Positions 25,009 through 31,094 of a DNA stretch of 31,094 nucleotides are shown here, piece by piece; position 1 is the first letter of the stretch; each line of letters starts with the position of its first letter. Made by a program: the position numbers and the translations under genes. The DNA is from Ichthyosporea sp. XGB-2017a (taxonomy: Eukaryota; Opisthokonta; Ichthyosporea), in the NCBI GenBank assembly GCA_002811675.1, contig PDIM01010266.1, forward strand, positions 1-31,094, in the 5' to 3' direction. The notes under the pieces are model-generated. The model was not told where the DNA came from. It did no database searches and saw only the letters and a list, made by a program, of their open reading frames with translations.

Positions 25009-27126
25009 TTATTCCACTTTCTCAACCCCAACATCACTAGTTTTTTTAAAGGTGTATGAAAGAATGAAGGGGAGGTTTCCAATAAAACGACATATTGTCC
25101 TAATGTACTTCGAATGGGCTTTGGCCGACCGCGTGTGAACGACCTCTGCCCCCTTTTCCTGCCCTTCCTCTTCATCCTCGAAAATGCCCGGCAGGACAAG
25201 ACACTCGCTATGTACCCTGGGCAGACCTTCAGAGAGATGGACGCCGAAAAGTGATAGAAGATGGAGGCAGTATTTGATGTTCTTCAGCGCATGTCTCCTT
25301 TCCTCTTTGGGCAATTTGCTCAGGTAAGAGTCAAAGGGTCCATTATCCAAAGAATACGCAATCTCTAATAGGGAGGCCTCAGGTTTAAATACGGCTCTTG
25401 TATCCACGGTTTTTTCCAGGCCCATGCCCGTAACAAACCTGCAGTCAAAAGAAGGCAAGAGGTGATGGTACAACTCCAGCTCACTGCAAGGATCATTAGC
25501 ATATTCAATGCTTTGTATACAATCAATAAACTCTCTTTGTTTGTCAATCGAATTTTCTTGCTTGCTGTATATCAAGAAAAAAGTATGCAAAAAAGTCCTC
25601 TTAATGCTATTTGAATATAGTTCATCCACCAAACCGATGGGGTACTTGACAATGCCAGAGAGAATATTTGCCAGATCGTCCATTGGATATAAGAGCACCC
25701 TTTTTTTGCTATAGTCCACATACCTTTTCGTGTATGGCCGAGCGGTGCAAAACAAGCGTAAAGCGTCAATGTGATTCTTTTCAGGATGCATGCCTTCCAA
25801 ATAACACCTTGCCAGAAGGGTTTGGGCGGTATACAACTCTTCATGGGCTACAAAAGACATTATATGAGAGAATCGAATGGCATTTTCAAGCAACTTGCAC
25901 ACTTCCAGCGCGACACTCTTCTGTTCGCCCGTCTCTCCCTGCGTTGGGAAATCGTCGCTATGCCAAGCAATCACTTCAAAGTCACAACTTCGTTTCCCAG
26001 AAAGCTTCCCAAGAAGACGCCTTGCTCTAGCAAGATTAGCATGTACATACATATCCAAGTAATCCCCATAATGGATCAATGAATGTAAGGAACACCATCC
26101 TTCGGTCACCACATCAGTCATATCTCTTTCCAGGTCAAGAAACGAGTAAATAGCTCCCCCTCTACATCGGTTGTAGACGAGTGCTTCAATGAAATAACAT
26201 GACTGTTTCACGACTCCATCTCGCCCTTCATTGAGAGCCTGCTCAAATACATCCCCACTACCACCCACCTCCCTCTGGATCTGGTCAAGTTGATCCAGAT
26301 GGTGTCCTCCCTTTTGCAATACCTCAAGGGCTCTCATGCGATACCCATCCCGCACATTTGGACGGAGAAAAGCACTACAATAGTCCTGTCCATCCTCCTC
26401 CCTCTCAGGTTCATTCTGATTATCAGTATCTGCCAATTTCTTCAGGTTTTTGTTGTAAAGCGATAGTTTGCTTTTAGCTCCGAGCATACTCAGACTTGTC
26501 TTCCTTTTCAGTTCCTTCTCGCAAAGAGAAAACCACTCACAATATGCCCACTGCAAATCATAGGCACCCTTCCACTTCCCATCATGCAAGCACTCCCACA
26601 ACACATCGACCATGCCGGCAAGGAGTGGAAGGCGAGCGGGTTGCGTCCCTTTCCGCTGCATATATTTCTCTTTCAGATCCTTCAGCTCTCCATCCAAATC
26701 AATCTCATAGGAGCGGTCACTCTTTCCAAACGGCAGCAGGTAGCGATTCACGAGCCTCAAAGTCGCAAGGGAGGGTGGATCTGTTCCTGTGCAGGAGAAG
26801 GAGCTATTCTTCAGTCCCCCATCCACGTCCTCTAGGATGCACAACTTACCCCTCTGCAATATATGCAGAACCAGTCTTTCAATAGATCCGTTGTCCTTCA
26901 CCACCTCCCCCTTCTTCTCAACACTCACACAGCGTGACCACTCCACCACTGCCTGCTCGACCATACTCGCCCTCCCCATCCCATCCCACCTCTCCATCCC
27001 CACCCGCCGCAGCAGCTCCTCCCCTCCCCGGTGCCTCATCCTCTTCTGCCCAGTCACCATTCCCACCACCCTCACCCTTCCTATTCTCCCCACCAGTCCA
27101 TCTCTAGCACGCCGCAAACAAAACAT
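25009..27126 (-). CDS. Unrecognised 705-aa protein with a Sel1-like repeat
   Basis: A single ATG-initiated open frame of 705 aa covers 2.1 kb without introns. I do not recognise the family. The first 70 residues are rich in Arg and Gly with almost no acidic residues before position 35, which would suit a mitochondrial presequence. The body is predicted to be alpha-helical. Around residues 427-460 the segment LLARCYLEGMHPEKNHIDALRLF matches the spacing of a Sel1/TPR-type helical repeat. No transmembrane segment or catalytic motif stands out. A short acidic stretch (EDEEEGQEKG) lies near the C-terminus. Its 5' end faces the UBXN1-like gene across 388 bp. The coding call rests on length and ordinary amino-acid composition. 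A helical-repeat adaptor is possible, but no function can be assigned. Confidence 0.75.
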   Translation of the reverse strand: MFCLRRARDGLVGRIGRVRVVGMVTGQKRMRHRGGEELLRRVGMERWDGMGRASMVEQAVVEWSRCVSVEKKGEVVKDNGSIERLVLHILQRGKLCILEDVDGGLKNSSFSCTGTDPPSLATLRLVNRYLLPFGKSDRSYEIDLDGELKDLKEKYMQRKGTQPARLPLLAGMVDVLWECLHDGKWKGAYDLQWAYCEWFSLCEKELKRKTSLSMLGAKSKLSLYNKNLKKLADTDNQNEPEREEDGQDYCSAFLRPNVRDGYRMRALEVLQKGGHHLDQLDQIQREVGGSGDVFEQALNEGRDGVVKQSCYFIEALVYNRCRGGAIYSFLDLERDMTDVVTEGWCSLHSLIHYGDYLDMYVHANLARARRLLGKLSGKRSCDFEVIAWHSDDFPTQGETGEQKSVALEVCKLLENAIRFSHIMSFVAHEELYTAQTLLARCYLEGMHPEKNHIDALRLFCTARPYTKRYVDYSKKRVLLYPMDDLANILSGIVKYPIGLVDELYSNSIKRTFLHTFFLIYSKQENSIDKQREFIDCIQSIEYANDPCSELELYHHLLPSFDCRFVTGMGLEKTVDTRAVFKPEASLLEIAYSLDNGPFDSYLSKLPKEERRHALKNIKYCLHLLSLFGVHLSEGLPRVHSECLVLPGIFEDEEEGQEKGAEVVHTRSAKAHSKYIRTICRFIGNLPFILSYTFKKTSDVGVEKVE

Positions 27127-27514
27127 GCTTCACAACGCCCACTACACACCCCCTGTGCTACCAACAACACCCTCCCTCCCCTTTCCCCAAGTCCCGGATT
27201 CCCCTGATTTCCCTCGTTCCCTTGGGCCTTGCTTGACCCGCAGACACACGGAAAAGGTCCCAATCCTAACTTCAAAACACCCTGAATGAAGAAAAAAAAA
27301 ATAAGCCACCCAAAATCCACAAAATCCACTCGAAAAAAAAGTCGACAAAAAAAAACAAAACAAAAAGGGGCAAAATTTGTGTGTTCTTTGTTCTTTTTCG
27401 TTTTTTTTTTTATTCTTTCTTTGTTTTGATTTGGTTAAGAGAAGAAAAGGATAGATTAAACTCCATGGACGGTGAATCACTCTATTTAGACTTGAAGGAA
27501 GAAGAAAAGCAATA
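27127..27514. promoter_or_regulatory. Divergent intergenic region, 705-aa gene and UBXN1-like gene
   Basis: This 388-bp interval separates two head-to-head ATGs. It goes from C-rich on the left to A-rich (about 27288-27375) and T-rich (about 27380-27430) tracts on the right. No TATA box is evident. Confidence 0.5.
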
Positions 27515-28429
27515 ATGACAAATGTGCGAGTGAATGCTAATGACTTATCCCAGCTGCAGGACATGGGCTTCCCTGCCAACCGCGCTGAAAAGGCACTGAT
27601 GGTGACGGGCAACCAAGGGGCACAGGTGGCCATGGACTGGATATTTGCCCACATGGACGATCCAGACATTGACGAGCCTTATAAGGCGCCTGAGGGCCAC
27701 GTCCTGGGGGGCAGTGCAGGGGCTAACGTTGCAGAGGAGGCCGCTACCCGTCCTGATCTGGTTCTTAATCCAGATACAGCTGAAAAGGAACTGGCAAAGC
27801 CTTTGACCGCTGAGGAGAAGGCCGAACAGCTGGCAAAGGTACAGCAGAGACTACAGGAGAAGAAAAAAGAGAGGTTGGAACAGGAGAAACGGGATATGAT
27901 TGAGCAGGAAAAGAAAAGAAGGCAGATGGGGAAGGAAGTGAGCTCTGCTAAACACCAACACGAGCAACAGCAGGCGCGAAAACTGGCAGAGGAGATGAAG
28001 CGACAGAAGGAAGAAGATAGACTTGCTCGGGAACGTGTAAAGCAGCAGATAGCCTTGGATAAAGCAAATCGAGCAGCAAAATTTGCGAAAACTTCCTCCT
28101 CTGCCTCACCCGTCTCTTCCAACCCCCCGACTATGGACACCACTTCCGCTCCCTCGTCCACAGCAGGCAACACTGTCACTGGGGAAAAGAAAGAATACGC
28201 AACAGCCCGGCTCAAGATCTGTCTCCCGGACGGTAAGTCAGTGATGGAAACCTTTCCGGCATCGGACACCGTGGGTATTGTGCTGGATTTTGCCTCTGCG
28301 AAAATGAACGGGGAACCTGTGAAACTGATGACGACCTTTCCCCGGAAGGTTTACACGTCCGCGGAAGGAAGTATATCCCTGGCAGAGGCAGGGTGGGCCC
28401 CAAGTACAGTCCTGATGGTTCAGCGATAG
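27515..28429 (+). CDS. UBA-UBX domain protein, UBXN1/SAKS1-like
   Basis: This intronless 304-aa protein matches the size and architecture of UBXN1 (about 300 aa). An N-terminal UBA domain (about 8-48) contains LQDMGFPANRAEKAL and binds ubiquitin. A charged coiled coil fills about 88-190, followed by a Ser/Thr-rich linker. A C-terminal UBX domain (about 224-304) opens with ARLKICLPDGKSVMETF and carries Phe275-Pro276-Arg277, the FPR loop that UBX domains use to dock on p97/Cdc48. Family members are cofactors of the p97 segregase in ubiquitin-dependent protein quality control, in cytosol and nucleus. The ATG follows a purine-rich leader. Orthology to UBXN1 rather than another UBA-UBX protein is likely but not proven. 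Confidence 0.9.
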   Translation: MTNVRVNANDLSQLQDMGFPANRAEKALMVTGNQGAQVAMDWIFAHMDDPDIDEPYKAPEGHVLGGSAGANVAEEAATRPDLVLNPDTAEKELAKPLTAEEKAEQLAKVQQRLQEKKKERLEQEKRDMIEQEKKRRQMGKEVSSAKHQHEQQQARKLAEEMKRQKEEDRLARERVKQQIALDKANRAAKFAKTSSSASPVSSNPPTMDTTSAPSSTAGNTVTGEKKEYATARLKICLPDGKSVMETFPASDTVGIVLDFASAKMNGEPVKLMTTFPRKVYTSAEGSISLAEAGWAPSTVLMVQR

Positions 28430-28591
28430 ATGATGGATGGGCAATGGCGGTGCGCTACCTATAGATACCCTGTTGTACTTCCTCAATCTCATCCCTCCTG
28501 ATGAAAAAAAAATCCTGCACTCCCCACTTCCTCTACCGCAACAAAAGCAACCCTCGGGTGCATTGATTCACTATGCAGCGAGGCCATCCTG

Positions 28592-28597
28592 AATAAA
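28592..28597 (+). terminator. Poly(A) signal for the UBXN1-like gene
   Basis: AATAAA lies about 163 bp after the stop codon. Confidence 0.6.
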
Positions 28598-28762
28598 TTA
28601 CAAAGGCTTAATTAAGGACACGATTGAGCGAACAGAGACTGGCGGGGAGAAGAGAAGGGGAGAGACTCCTTTGCAGTTTACTTGAAAACAAAGACTAAAG
28701 AAGAAGCAGAAAAGTAAACAACAAAAGAGTTATTATTACAGTAGTTGGAGGTTGAAGAGGAA

Positions 28763-28780
28763 TTTATTATTATTATTATT
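28763..28780. repeat. TTA trinucleotide microsatellite
   Basis: Five to six TTA units lie in the leader of the BIN4-like gene, followed by TTG units. Confidence 0.7.
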
Positions 28781-28894
28781 TGTTGTTGTTATTTGTTATT
28801 TTAATTTTTGATTTGAGTAACTTGGAATTTGGGGATTATATTTTTATCTTCGGGTTGTTGTACAGTCGTTGTACCATACGATTTTTTTTATATA

Positions 28895-30049
28895 ATGTCT
28901 GATGTGATGGTGCTGAGTAGTGGAGAGGAGGAGGAGGAGGGAGAGCTGTCTGAGGACTATAGTCCAAGCGAGGAGGAGGAAGAGGAGGAATGGGGGGTTA
29001 GTAGTGCGAAGACGAAAAAGAAGACCATGGCAAAGGTGAGTGGTTCTTCAAGAGCAAAGAGAACAAGCCCTGCAAATTCAAAGGGTACGGCAAGAGGACG
29101 TAAGAAGAAAGCGGTTATCTCGGAGGAGGAGGAGGAGGAGGAGTCTGATTATTACAGCCCCAGTGAGAGTGAGGAGGAGGAGGATTGGGAAGAAACGAGA
29201 AAAGGTGCAGGGAGTAGAAAGACTGCAGTTTCATCCGTAAAGAAAAAGAAAAAAACCCCAGTAAAGGCGCAGAAAGTAGAGGAAAAAAAGCAGGAGGTAA
29301 TCAATTTGGACGATGAGGAGGAATCTGATGATTTGCCCAGTATTTCTGAGTTGACTAATGAGAAAAAAACAGGTTCTATACTATCCCTTTCCACAACAGA
29401 ATCAAATGTGGATTTAACTTTCCTGGACAATGAGGATGCGGAGGCAGAGACCGATGAAAAGGGAGGAGAGGGAGAAAAGAAAAAGAAAAGTAAAGGTGCT
29501 ATACCGAAAGGCGGTAGAGAAACAAGAGACAAGATGGCGAGTCGATTGCCTTTGGTGCTGGGGACGATTAAGCACCACCCTACGATATTAATGGAGACTG
29601 AGAATGAGAATCTGGATATGAGTGGAGACATTGGAGCTGTGGGGCGATTTGGATGTGACTTGCGCAACGGAGTCACGCTAGATCTAAAAGGCTATATTTA
29701 CAAAGGGGACGTGTGTGCATGCAACAGCTTCATGGTGGTGGGAATAGGCACCACCGAGGCCAAGGTAGAGTCTGTGATAGACTCTTATTTTAATGTCACC
29801 TGTAAAGGAGGGGCTCTTGATACTGAGGATGTGGTGGAAGGAACCCTCAATGAAGACGACTGGTCAATAGCGAGTGATGCCAATGTGGTCACTAATTTGG
29901 CGGATGGGGATGGTGGTGGCAGCAATGTCAAGTTCAAACATTCAGAAGATCTCGCCAAGAACACCCAAACTTCCCGCGTGGTGAACAAAAAGAGCAAACG
30001 GAAAACCACAGGAAAGTCCTCAAATGCCAAGAAGCGCGCCCGAAACTAA
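28895..30049 (+). CDS. BIN4-like nuclear protein (topoisomerase VI accessory type)
   Basis: This intronless protein has 384 aa from the ATG at 28895; the frame extends upstream only to a TTG. The N-terminal 210 residues are highly charged, with Lys/Arg clusters suited to nuclear localisation and DNA binding. Two copies of an acidic module lie at about residues 10-33 and 76-98, and SUMO-interaction-like motifs at 4-11 (VMVLSSGE) and 135-143 (VINLDDEEE). The conserved part is about 215-330, with NLDMSGDIGAVGRFG, LDLKGYIYKGD, GTTEAKVESVIDSY and VVEGTLNEDDW. This pattern matches my memory of BIN4/MIDGET, a DNA-binding component of the plant topoisomerase VI complex required for endoreduplication. 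The C-terminus is basic (about 360-384). Membership in the BIN4 family is recognised from memory only; a generic acidic chromatin protein is the alternative. Confidence 0.62.
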   Translation: MSDVMVLSSGEEEEEGELSEDYSPSEEEEEEEWGVSSAKTKKKTMAKVSGSSRAKRTSPANSKGTARGRKKKAVISEEEEEEESDYYSPSESEEEEDWEETRKGAGSRKTAVSSVKKKKKTPVKAQKVEEKKQEVINLDDEEESDDLPSISELTNEKKTGSILSLSTTESNVDLTFLDNEDAEAETDEKGGEGEKKKKSKGAIPKGGRETRDKMASRLPLVLGTIKHHPTILMETENENLDMSGDIGAVGRFGCDLRNGVTLDLKGYIYKGDVCACNSFMVVGIGTTEAKVESVIDSYFNVTCKGGALDTEDVVEGTLNEDDWSIASDANVVTNLADGDGGGSNVKFKHSEDLAKNTQTSRVVNKKSKRKTTGKSSNAKKRARN

Positions 30050-30094
30050 AAGAAAGAAAACTGCAGCACTTTATACTTGGTGACATTGTCTTCC

Positions 30095-30100
30095 AATAAA
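30095..30100 (+). terminator. Poly(A) signal for the BIN4-like gene
   Basis: AATAAA lies about 46 bp after the stop codon. Confidence 0.65.
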
Positions 30101-30345
30101 GAATCTCACTTGCTTCAGGATGGAATCTCCACAATCCACAACTCAATTTCTTGGCTTTTTGTTAAGTAGACTTTGTTTTATTATCGTTGTTCTTATTTGT
30201 CTAAAACTTTCCAGCATTCCCTTTCTTGAAGATTATATAGAAGGTAAAGTTCATTCACTACAATGAAGATACTTTAAAGAGAACTTCTTTTTCCCCTCCC
30301 ACCCCCGCCCCCCTCCCTCACTAACCCCCAAAATCCTCGCACCAT

Positions 30346-30351
30346 TTTATT
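30346..30351 (-). terminator. Possible poly(A) signal for the small membrane protein gene
   Basis: TTTATT on the plus strand (AATAAA on the minus) lies about 156 bp beyond the stop codon of the 139-aa gene. Confidence 0.4.
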
Positions 30352-30506
30352 TTCTTTTCCTTTCATTGCTTTTTCTCTCTCTAAAGCAAAATCAATTTCA
30401 AGAATATTAATAAACTTTTTTTTAAAAAAAAGCAAAACGAAACGATGGGAAAAGTCAATCAACAATCACAACAACACAAATAAAAAAACAAGAAAAGAAA
30501 AGAAGC

Positions 30507-30926
30507 TTAGCGTCTAATATAGTTCAAAATTAAAAGAATAGGAATCAATGAAACGATGATCCAAAAGGAAAATTTGTAATGAGTGTCATAGACCAATATC
30601 GTAGCCATAGCGTGCTGAAGCATCTCTTCATGCTCATGTTTCCACTTTTTAAAATCAGTCCATTTTTCTTTGATATCAATTCTTCTGGTCCTTGAGGAGC
30701 CGAGACTATCCTCGTCACGAGTAAATATTTCGTGCTGGGTAGTGCTTGTCTCACTGGCCATCGGGGAGGTGGAGGACATAAACTCCTCTTCACTCTTCCC
30801 TTCCATTATATGCGCAATCGCTTCCTCCAGCTCAGCAAGAGTGTTTTCCCTGTGGGGCAAGGCCATACAGCCAGAGACGAACAAAAGGGCAACAAGCCCA
30901 AAAGTGACTAATAAGCAGCTTCTCAT
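30507..30926 (-). CDS. Small signal-peptide, single-TM protein of unknown function
   Basis: This is a 139-aa open frame starting at an ATG (30926). The N-terminus (MRSCLLVTFGLVALLFVSGC...) is a textbook signal peptide, with likely cleavage after about residue 22. A Ser/Thr/Glu-rich stretch, a short dibasic segment (SRTRR, about 78-82) and a Lys/Glu/His-rich amphipathic helix follow. The protein ends in a hydrophobic segment (about 118-136) and NYIRR. The layout predicts a type I membrane protein of the secretory pathway with a cytosolic tail of only a few residues. I recognise no family. The dibasic site could be a proprotein-convertase site, which is inference. Coding status is supported by the coherent signal-peptide/TM layout, not by homology. 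Confidence 0.68.
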   Translation of the reverse strand: MRSCLLVTFGLVALLFVSGCMALPHRENTLAELEEAIAHIMEGKSEEEFMSSTSPMASETSTTQHEIFTRDEDSLGSSRTRRIDIKEKWTDFKKWKHEHEEMLQHAMATILVYDTHYKFSFWIIVSLIPILLILNYIRR

Positions 30927-31094
30927 CTTTGTCCTTTTCTTTTGCTTTCAGAATCAAAGATTTGTATTTATAAAATCAGACGGAAAAAAATAAAAAGATT
31001 TTAAAAAAGTCACCCTCAAAATGAAACCAAAAAAAAAAGAACTATATAAAATGCTGAATACAATAAAAAAAAAGAATAATAACAATGCAAAAAA
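30927..31094. other. A-rich right end of window
   Basis: These 168 bp are A-rich on the plus strand (T-rich 5' to the minus-strand gene). They would hold the leader and promoter of the small membrane protein gene. Confidence 0.4.

Larger units (their letters stand above)
28430..28894. other. Intergenic region between the UBXN1-like and BIN4-like genes
   Basis: It contains the UBXN1-like poly(A) signal (28592-28597), a short TTA microsatellite followed by TTG units (about 28763-28790), and the leader of the next gene. I see no additional gene. Confidence 0.55.
30050..30506. other. Convergent intergenic region at the right end
   Basis: The BIN4-like gene and the small minus-strand gene converge here. 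It contains the BIN4-like poly(A) signal (30095-30100) and, for the minus-strand gene, a TTTATT at 30346-30351. A C-rich run lies at about 30296-30330. No gene is supported. Confidence 0.55.

Noticed and set aside
26789-27289. Plus-strand 166-codon frame opposite the 705-aa gene
   Set aside because: Pro/Ser/Thr-rich shadow of the Gly/Arg/Glu-rich minus-strand coding region.
27679-28269. Minus-strand Ser/Phe/Cys-rich frame opposite the UBXN1-like gene
   Set aside because: Composition is the complement of a Lys/Glu/Gln-rich coiled coil on the plus strand.
1-31094. tRNA, rRNA or CRISPR arrays
   Set aside because: No tRNA B-box with a matching A-box and cloverleaf, no rRNA-like sequence, and no regularly spaced repeats were seen.

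Overview
The window is nuclear DNA from a eukaryote. It has GT-AG spliceosomal introns of about 79-120 bp, AATAAA signals after most genes, no operons, and only eukaryotic protein families. A central-apparatus cilium protein (CFAP74) means the organism makes motile flagella. A PH-RasGEF, a four-CH-domain fimbrin, MPDU1, an animal-type pyroglutamyl peptidase and a GAS41-type YEATS protein fit a free-living flagellated protist. Two gustatory-receptor-like 7TM proteins and a BIN4-like protein argue against an animal. I cannot fix the lineage from the sequence alone.

Layout. 1-1577 has no convincing gene but is very rich in tiled perfect palindromes. 1578-5729 (-) is a large intronless PH + RasGEF protein. 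A 0.93 kb divergent promoter with a phased CCAAT pair separates it from a five-exon gustatory-receptor-like gene (GRL1, 6664-8611, +). GRL1 converges on a membrane-anchored pyroglutamyl peptidase I (8661-10113, -). That gene diverges from a second, intronless receptor-like gene (GRL2, 10506-12164, +). Then follow YEATS4/GAS41 (12665-14156, +, four exons), MPDU1 (14837-15783, +, three exons) and fimbrin/plastin (16389-18245, +). CFAP74 (18525-24206, -), an unrecognised 705-aa protein with a Sel1-like repeat (25009-27126, -), a UBXN1-like UBA-UBX protein (27515-28429, +), a BIN4-like nuclear protein (28895-30049, +) and a small signal-peptide/one-TM protein (30507-30926, -) complete the window.

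Most genes are unrelated housekeeping genes. The one local cluster that may be functional is GRL1 / membrane PGP-I / GRL2: two candidate chemoreceptor or ion-channel paralogues flank a membrane-tethered N-terminal peptide-processing enzyme. It shares a 392-bp divergent promoter with GRL2 and has its stop codon 49 bp from that of GRL1. Other points worth a second look are the palindrome chain at about 600-2020, the BIN4-like (topoisomerase VI accessory) protein outside plants, and the unknown 705-aa protein.

Exon boundaries were placed by eye, from splice consensus plus reading-frame and domain continuity; no transcript data were available. Starts were moved to the first in-frame ATG wherever an open frame extended upstream only through GTG or TTG.
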